NCBI GenBank assembly: GCA_902603905.1
Contig: CACKWM010000001.1
Span: forward strand, 62,001 to 126,000
Length of the DNA stretch: 64,000 bases
DNA from: an uncultured Pelagibacteraceae bacterium
GTDB taxonomy: Bacteria; Pseudomonadota; Alphaproteobacteria; Pelagibacterales; Pelagibacteraceae
Direction: 5' to 3'
This document shows, piece after piece, positions 37,177 through 45,057 of this stretch. The first letter of the stretch is position 1; each line of letters starts with the position of its first letter. The position numbers and the translations under genes were made by a program. The notes under the pieces are model-generated. The model did not search any database. It saw nothing but the letters and a program-made list of their open reading frames with translations, and was not told the DNA's origin.

Positions 37177-38093
37177 AAAAAAAAATTTTAATTTTAGGTG
37201 GCGGAATTTCTAAAGAAAGATTAATTAGTTTAGAAACAGCTAAAAGTGTATTTAAAGAATTAAAAAAAAAAAATTATAAAACTAAAATTTGTGAACCAGA
37301 TGGTAATTTAATAAAAAATATTAAAATTTTTAAACCAAACATTATTTTTAACGCTTTACACGGACAGTTTGGAGAAGATGGATATATCCAGGCAATACTA
37401 GAATCGCAAAAAATGAAATACACACATTCTGGAGTAATGGCATCATTTATTGCAATGAATAAGGAAATTTCAAAAAAACTTTATATAAAAAAAAAAATAC
37501 TTACACCAAAATATTTCAAATTTAAATTTAAAAATAATAAAATTGAAAAAAATATTATAAGCAAGACACAAAAAAAATTGAAATTCCCAGTTGTAATAAA
37601 GCCAATTAATGAAGGATCTAGTGTTAATGTTTTTATTTGTACTAAAAAAAATTTTATCAAAAACTTAAAAAAATTAGTCTTTTACAAAGAAATTTTGATT
37701 GAAGAATTTGTTCCAGGAAGAGAAATTCAGGTTGCAATCTTAGGTAAGAGAAAACTAGGGGCGATAGAACTAAAACCTAAAAGAAAATTTTATGATTATG
37801 AAGCCAAATATAATGAGAAGGCAAAAACTAAACATATTATTCCTGTTGATTTAAGTAAGAAAAATTTGCAAAAAGTCATGAATATAGCACGTAAAGCACA
37901 TAAGTTAATTGGTTGCAGAGGTGTTACAAGATCAGATTTTAAATTTTATAAAGATAAATTTTTTTTATTAGAAACAAATACACAGCCAGGTATGACAAAA
38001 CTTTCATTGGTGCCAGAGATAGCAAATTATAAGGGGATGAAATTTATTGATTTAATTGAATGGATTTTAAAAGATGCTTCAATCAATAGATAA
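37173..38093 (+). CDS. ddl: D-alanine-D-alanine ligase
   Basis: Ddl is an ATP-grasp enzyme making D-Ala-D-Ala. The 306 residues carry ILGGGISKERLISLETA, NALHGQFGEDGYIQAILE, YTHSGVMASFIAMNKEISK, VVIKPINEGSSVNVF, EILIEEFVPGREIQVAIL and the metal-binding FFLLETNTQPGMT near the C-terminus. It overlaps murB by 4 bases and ftsQ by 20. Confidence 0.95.
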   Translation: MKKKILILGGGISKERLISLETAKSVFKELKKKNYKTKICEPDGNLIKNIKIFKPNIIFNALHGQFGEDGYIQAILESQKMKYTHSGVMASFIAMNKEISKKLYIKKKILTPKYFKFKFKNNKIEKNIISKTQKKLKFPVVIKPINEGSSVNVFICTKKNFIKNLKKLVFYKEILIEEFVPGREIQVAILGKRKLGAIELKPKRKFYDYEAKYNEKAKTKHIIPVDLSKKNLQKVMNIARKAHKLIGCRGVTRSDFKFYKDKFFLLETNTQPGMTKLSLVPEIANYKGMKFIDLIEWILKDASINR

Positions 38094-38763
38094 AAAAAAA
38101 AAATTATTTATATATTTATTTTTCTTAGTTTTTTTAACTACAATTAACAATCTATCAATAAGTAATTCTGAATATTTAAAATTGAAAATTAATCAAATTA
38201 AAGTTTATGGGCTTAATGATGAAAGTAATTTTAATATTTCCGAAGAGTTTAATAGATTAATAAGTCAAAAAAATTTATTTTTTATAGATAAAGATTATTT
38301 TTTAAATGTTTTAAAAAAAAATAATTTAATTCATTCTTTCAAAGTTAAAAAAATTTACCCAAATACTATTGAGGTACAAATTCAAAAAACAAAATTCTTA
38401 GCGGTTACCAGGCATAAAGAAAAGAAATTCTTTATTGGATCTAATGGAAAGTTAATTAATTTTCAATCTTCTGATAAAAATTTACCTTATGTATACGGAA
38501 AAATTAAAGTTGAAGAATTTATTAAGTTTACAAAAATTGTTGTTAATTCTAAATTTAATTTTGAAGAAATTTCAGAGTTATTTTTTTTTCCATCTGGCAG
38601 ATGGGACGTTAAAACTAATAAAGACATATTAATTAAACTTCCTAAAAAAAATTTATTAAAAGCACTAAATTTTTCACATCATATGATTATTAATGAAAAT
38701 TTTAAAAATAGCAAAATTATTGATTTAAGAATTTATAACAATGTGATTTTAACCAATGAGTAA
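38074..38763 (+). CDS. ftsQ: Cell division protein FtsQ
   Basis: FtsQ is a bitopic scaffold linking FtsB/FtsL to the divisome. The 229 residues show a basic cytosolic start, one membrane segment (~10-28), a POTRA domain (KINQIKVYGLNDESNFN, NLFFIDKDYFLNVLKKNNL, KVKKIYPNTIEVQIQKTKFL) and the beta domain (FIGSNGKLINFQ). Conservation is weak as usual, but position between ddl and the FtsA-like gene and the POTRA pattern make it convincing. Confidence 0.88.
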   Translation: MLQSIDKKKKLFIYLFFLVFLTTINNLSISNSEYLKLKINQIKVYGLNDESNFNISEEFNRLISQKNLFFIDKDYFLNVLKKNNLIHSFKVKKIYPNTIEVQIQKTKFLAVTRHKEKKFFIGSNGKLINFQSSDKNLPYVYGKIKVEEFIKFTKIVVNSKFNFEEISELFFFPSGRWDVKTNKDILIKLPKKNLLKALNFSHHMIINENFKNSKIIDLRIYNNVILTNE

Positions 38764-39466
38764 AAAAAATTTTGACATTTATTTAGATTTAAGTTCTAAA
38801 AAATTAAGTATCGCTGCATTTAAAAAATTTGATAGTCATACAATTTTTTTTAAAGAATATGATTGTGAAACAAATTTAAATAAAAATAAATTAAATTTTG
38901 AAAATGTAAAAAAAACTTTAGAAAAAAATATTTTTGAAATAGAAAAAAAAACAGGTGAATTTTTAGAAGATATATATTTAATGGTAGAAACTCCAGAATC
39001 TATCTCAATTAACTTATCATTAATAAAAAATAATGAAGGAAAAAAAATTGAAAAGAAAAATGTTCAGTATTTAATTCAAGACGCGAGACAGCAAATTTTG
39101 AGAAACTATCATAACGAAAAAATTATTCATATTATTATTTCCAATTATCTTATTGATAATACTTCATATAATTATTTGCCTTTAAATTTAAATTGTAATA
39201 GATTTTCGATCGATATTAAATTTATTTGTTTTCCAAAAAATTTAATAAAAAAATTAGAAGAACTATTTAATAGTCATCAAATATTTATAAATAAAATCAT
39301 CTGCAGCCATTATGCTAAATCATTTAGCAAAAATGAACCTTATATGAATGTTTGTGAATCTGGATTGAAATTGATTAAAGGCACCAATAAACTAGAAGTT
39401 ACAATAGTTCCTAGAAAGCTAGAAAAGAAAGGCTTTTTTGAAAGACTTTTTCATTTTTTTAAATAA
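38756..39466 (+). CDS. Reduced FtsA-like protein lacking the ATPase domains
   Basis: This gene sits where ftsA belongs. The 236 residues align with FtsA in order. Residues ~5-25 (DIYLDLSSKKLSIAAF) match the first strands of domain 1A. Residues ~50-200 match the helix before domain 1C and the SHS2-like 1C domain itself (EDIYLMVETPESISINLSLI, KKNVQYLIQDARQQIL, KIIHIIISNYLIDN, then LIKKLEELFNSHQIFINKII). After residue ~205 a 30-residue linker leads to GFFERLFHFFK, an amphipathic helix like the FtsA membrane-targeting tail. Roughly 170-200 residues forming the rest of 1A, 2A and 2B are absent, and the DxGT phosphate motif is DLSS. The frame is intact and overlaps ftsQ by 8 bases, so decay is less likely than reduction. 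Function is inferred: a membrane anchor or divisome link without ATP-dependent polymerisation. Confidence 0.75.
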   Translation: MSKKNFDIYLDLSSKKLSIAAFKKFDSHTIFFKEYDCETNLNKNKLNFENVKKTLEKNIFEIEKKTGEFLEDIYLMVETPESISINLSLIKNNEGKKIEKKNVQYLIQDARQQILRNYHNEKIIHIIISNYLIDNTSYNYLPLNLNCNRFSIDIKFICFPKNLIKKLEELFNSHQIFINKIICSHYAKSFSKNEPYMNVCESGLKLIKGTNKLEVTIVPRKLEKKGFFERLFHFFK

Positions 39467-39531
39467 AATTAGTATTTTCTTGTAACATTTCTTGTTTTTT
39501 AAAGTTTACTTAAAAAAATTATAAGTGTTTT

Positions 39532-40452
39532 ATGTCAGTTTTGAATCAAAAAACACTTAATAAGACAATAGTATTTGATGGTGTTGGCCTTCATAGTGGA
39601 AAAAAAGTTCATCTTGAAATTAAACCTGCAAAACCTAACACAGGTATAGTTTTTAAAAGAATCGATATAACAAATAATAATCTTGTAATCCCCGGGGTTT
39701 TTAATGTGAGCAGTGCAGCTTATTGCACAACTATTTCAAATGATTCAGGAGTTATAGTTTCAACAATTGAGCATTTAATGGGTGCATTGTTTGGAATGGG
39801 AATCGACAATGTAATGATTGAAATTAATAGTGAAGAGGTTCCAATTTTAGATGGTTCAGCAAAAGAATATGTTAATGAAATTAATAGAGTTGGGATAAAA
39901 ACAAGCGAAACTCCAATTAAAATTATAAAGATTGAAAAAAAAATTAATTTTAAAGATGGAAAAAAAACAATTTCAATAGAACCAAATAAAATTAGTTTAG
40001 ATATAGATTTTGAAATTAAGTATGAAAATTCACTAATAGAAACACAAAGAAATTTAGTTAAAGTTTATGAAGACGATTTAACAGAAGTTTATAATTCAAG
40101 AACGTTTTGTCTTTTTGAAGATATAGAAAAATTAAAAAAAATGAATTTAGCGAAAGGTGGAACTTTAGAAAATGCCATTGTTGTAAAAGGAGACAAAATT
40201 TTAAACGAAAATGGCCTTAGAAATAAAAATGAGTTTGTAAATCATAAAATTTTAGACTGCATGGGAGATCTATATTTATCAGGATATAAAATTATTGGAA
40301 AATTAATATGTTCGCAGGGTGGACATAAGCTTACAAACCAACTATTAAGAAGAGTTTTTCAAGATAATGCTAACTTTTCAATTGTTGAAGTTAAAGAAAA
40401 AAATATCCCTCATTTCCTAATCAATAGAAATATTTTAAAATCAACAGCATAA
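39532..40452 (+). CDS. lpxC: UDP-3-O-acyl-N-acetylglucosamine deacetylase LpxC
   Basis: LpxC is the zinc deacetylase committing to lipid A synthesis. The 306 residues have NKTIVFDGVGLHSGKKVHLE at the start, the first zinc His and catalytic Glu region in STIEHLMGALFGMGIDN, the VPILDGSAKEYV stretch, and the zinc pair in VNHKILDCMGDLYLSG, followed by the catalytic His in SQGGHKLTNQLL. Complete and of normal length. A 65-base gap before it is the largest within the division block after mraZ and may hold a promoter I cannot define. Confidence 0.96.
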   Translation: MSVLNQKTLNKTIVFDGVGLHSGKKVHLEIKPAKPNTGIVFKRIDITNNNLVIPGVFNVSSAAYCTTISNDSGVIVSTIEHLMGALFGMGIDNVMIEINSEEVPILDGSAKEYVNEINRVGIKTSETPIKIIKIEKKINFKDGKKTISIEPNKISLDIDFEIKYENSLIETQRNLVKVYEDDLTEVYNSRTFCLFEDIEKLKKMNLAKGGTLENAIVVKGDKILNENGLRNKNEFVNHKILDCMGDLYLSGYKIIGKLICSQGGHKLTNQLLRRVFQDNANFSIVEVKEKNIPHFLINRNILKSTA

Positions 40453-40458
40453 AAGTTT

Positions 40459-40490
40459 AGGGTTTTTTGAATAATCTGATAAAAAACCTT
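40459..40490 (+). terminator. Long A/T hairpin between lpxC and bamD
   Basis: AGGGTTTTTT (40459-40468) pairs with AAAAAACCTT (40481-40490) with one G-T pair, around a 12-base loop. It ends two bases before the bamD ATG and occupies the place where a Shine-Dalgarno would be. It may act as an attenuator or mRNA-stability element; a T tract after the stem is lacking, so it is not a classical terminator. Confidence 0.35.
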
Positions 40491-40492
40491 AA

Positions 40493-41335
40493 ATGAAGAA
40501 TATTATAAAAATTTTATTATTAATTTTGAGCGTTCTATTAATTTCTTGTTCAAAAGGAGAAAAAATTTCAGTAATTGAAGAAAAAGATATTGAAGCTCAA
40601 ATGATTGAAGCTTTTAGAGAAGGATATGAAGAATTAGATAAAGGAGATGTATTGTATGCGGCAAAAAAATTTAATGAAGCTGAGCTTTTATATCCACAAT
40701 CTGTTTGGGCTCCTAAAGCTGCACTTATGGCAGCATATTCATATTATTCACAGAGTTATTATGGCGACACCATATCTGAAATTGAAAGATATTTAAAAAC
40801 ATATCCAAAACATAAAAATGTTGATTATGCTCATTTTATGTTGGCTATGTGTTACTATGAAATTGTTGTAGATGAAAAAAGAGATTTAGAACCATTACTT
40901 AAGGCAAAAAAACAATTCATATTTGTAATGAATAATTTTCCCAAAACAGATTTTGCAATGGATTCAAAATTTAAGTTAGACTTAATATATGACAGATTGG
41001 CAGGCAAAGAAATGTTTATTGGAAACCATTACTTAAAAAAAAGAAAATGGATTCCAGCTATTAACAGATATAAAAAAGTAGTTGAAGATTATAATACTAC
41101 TGTTTATGTTGAAGAAGCATTACATAGACTGGTTGAAGTACATTATAAAATTGGTCTAACACAAGAATCTAAAAAATATGCGAAAGTATTGGGATATAAC
41201 TATCAATCGAGTGAATGGTACAAACAATCTTATAAAGTTTTTAATAAAGATTATGATGATAAAAAAAAGGAAGTTAAAAAAAAGCGTAAAAAAGGTCTAA
41301 TTTGGAAAAAATTTAAATCTCTTTTTAAACAATGA
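40493..41335 (+). CDS. bamD: Outer-membrane assembly lipoprotein BamD
   Basis: BamD is an essential part of the BAM complex inserting outer-membrane beta-barrels. The 280 residues begin with a lipoprotein signal peptide ending in a lipobox (LLISCSKGE, Cys at ~19), followed by TPR-like repeats (YEELDKGDVLYAAKKFNEAE, YPQSVWAPKAALMAAYSYYS, and YAHFMLAMCYYEIVVDEKRD). The C-terminus is very basic. Positioned between lpxC and ligA as in other alphaproteobacteria. It overlaps ligA by 4 bases. Confidence 0.92.
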   Translation: MKNIIKILLLILSVLLISCSKGEKISVIEEKDIEAQMIEAFREGYEELDKGDVLYAAKKFNEAELLYPQSVWAPKAALMAAYSYYSQSYYGDTISEIERYLKTYPKHKNVDYAHFMLAMCYYEIVVDEKRDLEPLLKAKKQFIFVMNNFPKTDFAMDSKFKLDLIYDRLAGKEMFIGNHYLKKRKWIPAINRYKKVVEDYNTTVYVEEALHRLVEVHYKIGLTQESKKYAKVLGYNYQSSEWYKQSYKVFNKDYDDKKKEVKKKRKKGLIWKKFKSLFKQ

Positions 41336-43362
41336 AAAATACCTCAATTAAAAATGAATATTTAAAAAAAATTAAATTACTACACAAATATAATAAAGCA
41401 TATTTTGATGAAAGCAGTCCATTAATCACTGATCAAGAATTTGACATACTAAAAAAACAAATCTTTGAGTTAGAAAAAAAATATAAGTTTTTAGAACACA
41501 AAAACTCACCTTCGAGGACCATAGGTTTTAGCCCTTCTAAAAATTTTAAAAAAGTTAAACATCGTGTTCCAATGCTTTCATTATCTAATGCTTTTAACGA
41601 GAAAGATTTAATAAATTTTGAAAAAAAAATTATAAATTTTCTAAGTCTTTCAAAATTAGAAGAAATTGAATATAGCGCTGAACCAAAAATTGATGGAATA
41701 TCAACCTCACTAATATATAAAAATGGATGCTTTGTTCAAGGTCTTTCAAGAGGTGACGGCAAAGAAGGAGAAGATATTACAGAAAATTTGAAAACCATAA
41801 AAGATATACCAAAGGTAATTAAAGCAAAAAACTTTCCATTAGATGTTGATATACGAGGCGAAGTATTTATTCAAAATAATGATTTTAAAAATATAAGTGA
41901 AAAATTTGCAAACCCGAGAAATGCAGCCTCAGGATCTTTGAGACAGAAAGACCCTAAAGTTAGCAGTAAAATTCCACTAAAATTTATTGCATACAATTAT
42001 GGTTATGCAAAAAATATGGAAATTGACTCTCAATCAGTTTTTTTGAAATGTTTAGAATCTTGGGGGTTTAAAGTAAACAAATTTAATGCAGTTATTAAAG
42101 GTGTTAGTAATTTAATACTGAATCACAAAAATTTAGAAAAAAAAAGAAAAGAAATTGAATTTGATATCGATGGTATTGTTTATAAAGTTAACAATTTAGA
42201 TTTACAAAAAAGATTAGGTTTTGTTGCTAATGCCCCAAGGTGGGCTATTGCTCATAAATTTTCTGCAAATAATTCTGTGTCTAAAATATTAAATATTGAA
42301 ATTCAAATTGGAAGAACAGGCGCATTAACTCCTGTAGCTAAAATCAAACCAGTAAATATTGGTGGTGTACTAGTATCTAATGCCACACTTCACAATGAAG
42401 ATGAAATATTAAGAAAAGATATTAGGATTGGAGACACAGTTACCGTAGAAAGGGCAGGAGATGTCATACCTCATGTAATTTCGGTTGACATAAAAAAAAG
42501 AAAAAAAGATTCAAAAAAATTTATTTTTCCAAAAAATTGTCCGTCATGTAGATCATTAACTGTCAAGGATTTTAATGAAACCACAAAAAAGCAGGATGCC
42601 GTTAGAAGATGTACTAGCGAAGGATTTGAATGTGAAAAAGTTGCTATAGAAAAAATTAAGCATTTTGTTTCTAAGGAAGCATTTAACATAGATGGATTTG
42701 GAAAAAAAATTGTAGAAAATTTTTGGAAAATTAAATTAATAAAATTACCATATGATATTTTTAAGTTAAACTATGAAAAAATACAAAAACTAGAAGGATG
42801 GGGAAAGTTATCTGTATCAAATTTAAAATATTCTATAGATAGCAAAAAAAGTATTTCACTTGATAAATTTATTTATTCGTTGGGAATAAGATATATTGGC
42901 CTTGAAAATGCAAAACTTTTAGCAAAACATTTAAAATCTTCAGATAATTTTTTTAAATTATCTAAAGATAAAAATATGATCGAAATTTCAAATATTGATG
43001 GAATTGGCGAAACACAAACAAAATCAATAAAAAATTTTTTTTCAAACAAAGTTAACTTGGAAGTTTTATTAGAACTTAAAAAAATTATTAAAATAAATAA
43101 TGTTGTTTCAATTGATCAAACAGGTGTTTTAAAAAATAAGACTTTTATGTTAACTGGAAAATTGCAGGGTATTAGTAGGGCGGAAGCAAAATCAATTATT
43201 GAACAAAATTCAGGAAAAATAATAAGCAATGTAAATAAAAAACTTGATTATTTAATTATTGGAGAAAAGCCAACAATGAGAAAAGTTAATAATGCAAAAG
43301 AATTAAAAATTAAATTAATTACACAGGAAGAATGGGCAAAAATGCTAAATATGACCAGCTAA
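41332..43362 (+). CDS. ligA: NAD-dependent DNA ligase LigA
   Basis: LigA seals nicks using NAD+. The 676 residues have an N-terminal Ia region (YYDE-like AYFDESSPLITDQEFDIL), adenylation Lys in EPKIDGISTSLIY near residue 118, RGDGKEGEDITEN, an OB fold (GRTGALTPVAKIKPV), a four-Cys zinc finger (CPSC and RCTSEGFEC), HhH repeats, and a C-terminal BRCT domain (LTGKLQGISRAEAKSII). All motifs present. In many alphaproteobacteria recN separates bamD and ligA; here the two genes overlap. The stop end overlaps the convergent peptidase by 18 bases. Confidence 0.97.
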   Translation: MKNTSIKNEYLKKIKLLHKYNKAYFDESSPLITDQEFDILKKQIFELEKKYKFLEHKNSPSRTIGFSPSKNFKKVKHRVPMLSLSNAFNEKDLINFEKKIINFLSLSKLEEIEYSAEPKIDGISTSLIYKNGCFVQGLSRGDGKEGEDITENLKTIKDIPKVIKAKNFPLDVDIRGEVFIQNNDFKNISEKFANPRNAASGSLRQKDPKVSSKIPLKFIAYNYGYAKNMEIDSQSVFLKCLESWGFKVNKFNAVIKGVSNLILNHKNLEKKRKEIEFDIDGIVYKVNNLDLQKRLGFVANAPRWAIAHKFSANNSVSKILNIEIQIGRTGALTPVAKIKPVNIGGVLVSNATLHNEDEILRKDIRIGDTVTVERAGDVIPHVISVDIKKRKKDSKKFIFPKNCPSCRSLTVKDFNETTKKQDAVRRCTSEGFECEKVAIEKIKHFVSKEAFNIDGFGKKIVENFWKIKLIKLPYDIFKLNYEKIQKLEGWGKLSVSNLKYSIDSKKSISLDKFIYSLGIRYIGLENAKLLAKHLKSSDNFFKLSKDKNMIEISNIDGIGETQTKSIKNFFSNKVNLEVLLELKKIIKINNVVSIDQTGVLKNKTFMLTGKLQGISRAEAKSIIEQNSGKIISNVNKKLDYLIIGEKPTMRKVNNAKELKIKLITQEEWAKMLNMTS

Positions 43363-45057
43363 CCATTTTCTTTCTCTTTTATTTAAAAGTTTTGAATATT
43401 TAGCATAAATATTCAAATGATAATTAAATAGATATTCTTTTTCTTTTTTATTTAATAAATTATAACTAATTAAATCTTTTTCTATGGGTGCTAGTGTTAA
43501 ATTTTCAAATTGTAATTTTTTTTTATTTTTTTTAATATAAACTAAATTTTCTATTCTTATTCCATAAAAACCCTTTTTGTAATAACCTGGTTCATTGCTT
43601 AAAATCATGCCTTCTTTCAATTTAACTGTATTATATTTTGATATAGACTGAGGTCCTTCGTGCACATTTGAAAAAAAACCAACACCGTGACCTGTTCCAT
43701 GTGTGTAGTCAAGTCCATCTTTTTTTAAAAATTTTCTTGCTCTTAAATCAATCTGTTTTCCAGTTTTATATTTACTTATGTTTGTAGTTGCCACCGCTAT
43801 ATGTCCTTTTAAAACTTTTGTGAAAATATCTTTGATTGATTTTTTTTGTTTGGTAAAACAAATTGTTCTTGTTACGTCTGTTGTTCCATATTTATATTGT
43901 CCGCCAGAATCGCACAAAAAAATATCATTTTTTTTAATAACCTTATTTGATCTTTTAGAGGCTTTGTAATGAACAATTGCACCATTGGAAGCTGTTCCAG
44001 AAATTGTATTAAAACTAGGAAATAAATAATTTTTATTAATTTTTCTAAATTTTTCTAATTTATTTTTTGCATCTATTTCAGTTACTTTTTTTTTATTTAT
44101 ATTTTTTATCCAAAAGATAAATTTTGTTAATGCGAAACCATCTTCAATGTGTGCTTTTGCCATGCTTTTAATTTCTGTTGAATTTTTTACTGATTTCATG
44201 ATGTAACATGGATCAATATGACTCGTAATATTAAAAAATGATTTTATTATAAATTCATTTGAAACTGAGCATGTTGCGCTATCAATACAAAAATTTTTTC
44301 CATTTAATCTACTAATTATTTTTGAGAATTCTTTATATCTGTAATATTTAAAATTTTTATAAGTTTTATTTTTTTTTATTTTTTTTATTTTTTTAGGACA
44401 AGAAAAAAAAAATATATTTTTATTTTTTGTTAAAATAATTTTACAATTTGGTAAGGGGCTAAAAGGATTATCTTTACCTCTTAAATTTAGCAACCAAGCT
44501 ACATTTTCTGGAGCACTTATAAAAATATTATCAATGTTTTTAGATTTAATTTTTTTTATTAATCTATTAATTTTTGAACTTACACTTTCCCCAGCAATTT
44601 TGTTGTTTAGATTATAGAACAATTCAACTGAGTTTGTTGCTTTTTCTTTTTTAATTAGGTCTATAAAATTATTTTTTATTAAAGATGGTTTGCAATAATT
44701 GTTAAAATGTTTTTTTAAGATGTTGCTTGTAAATAATTGAGGATCAAATCCTAGTATTAGTTTTTTGTTGTATTTTTTTAAAACATCTTTAGGCCAAAAT
44801 TTTGGGATTTCTAAAATTTTAAAAAATTTTCCAGATTGAATTTTTGCTTGAATTGTATATCTCCCGTCAACAAACAAAAAATTTTCTTTTTTTAAAACTA
44901 TTGCAAATCCAGCTGATCCAGTGAAATTTGAGATTGTTTTTAATCGATCAGGTTTAGAAAATTCAGAAAAATAAGCATCATTTTTCGGAATAACGTAACC
45001 ATCCAAATTATGAAATTCAATTAGTTCTCTTAGCTTTTGAATTTTTTTTTTTATCAT
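43345..45057 (-). CDS. pepP: Aminopeptidase P family protein (M24B)
   Basis: This metallopeptidase removes N-terminal residues before proline. The 570 residues have two creatinase-like N-terminal domains and a C-terminal pita-bread catalytic domain with metal ligands in DSGGQYKYGTTDVTRTI (two Asp), HGTGHGVGFFSNVHEGP (His), LSNEPGYYKKGFYGIRIEN (two Glu). A short C-terminal extension follows. The length is characteristic of the Xaa-Pro aminopeptidase type. It overlaps uvrD by 4 bases in the same operon. Confidence 0.92.
   Translation of the reverse strand: MIKKKIQKLRELIEFHNLDGYVIPKNDAYFSEFSKPDRLKTISNFTGSAGFAIVLKKENFLFVDGRYTIQAKIQSGKFFKILEIPKFWPKDVLKKYNKKLILGFDPQLFTSNILKKHFNNYCKPSLIKNNFIDLIKKEKATNSVELFYNLNNKIAGESVSSKINRLIKKIKSKNIDNIFISAPENVAWLLNLRGKDNPFSPLPNCKIILTKNKNIFFFSCPKKIKKIKKNKTYKNFKYYRYKEFSKIISRLNGKNFCIDSATCSVSNEFIIKSFFNITSHIDPCYIMKSVKNSTEIKSMAKAHIEDGFALTKFIFWIKNINKKKVTEIDAKNKLEKFRKINKNYLFPSFNTISGTASNGAIVHYKASKRSNKVIKKNDIFLCDSGGQYKYGTTDVTRTICFTKQKKSIKDIFTKVLKGHIAVATTNISKYKTGKQIDLRARKFLKKDGLDYTHGTGHGVGFFSNVHEGPQSISKYNTVKLKEGMILSNEPGYYKKGFYGIRIENLVYIKKNKKKLQFENLTLAPIEKDLISYNLLNKKEKEYLFNYHLNIYAKYSKLLNKRERKWLAGHI

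Noticed and set aside
38756-39466. The FtsA-like gene as a decaying pseudogene
   Set aside because: The frame is intact, both ends match FtsA ends including the membrane helix, and it overlaps ftsQ in a dense operon; an internal deletion with retained function fits better, though I cannot exclude drift.
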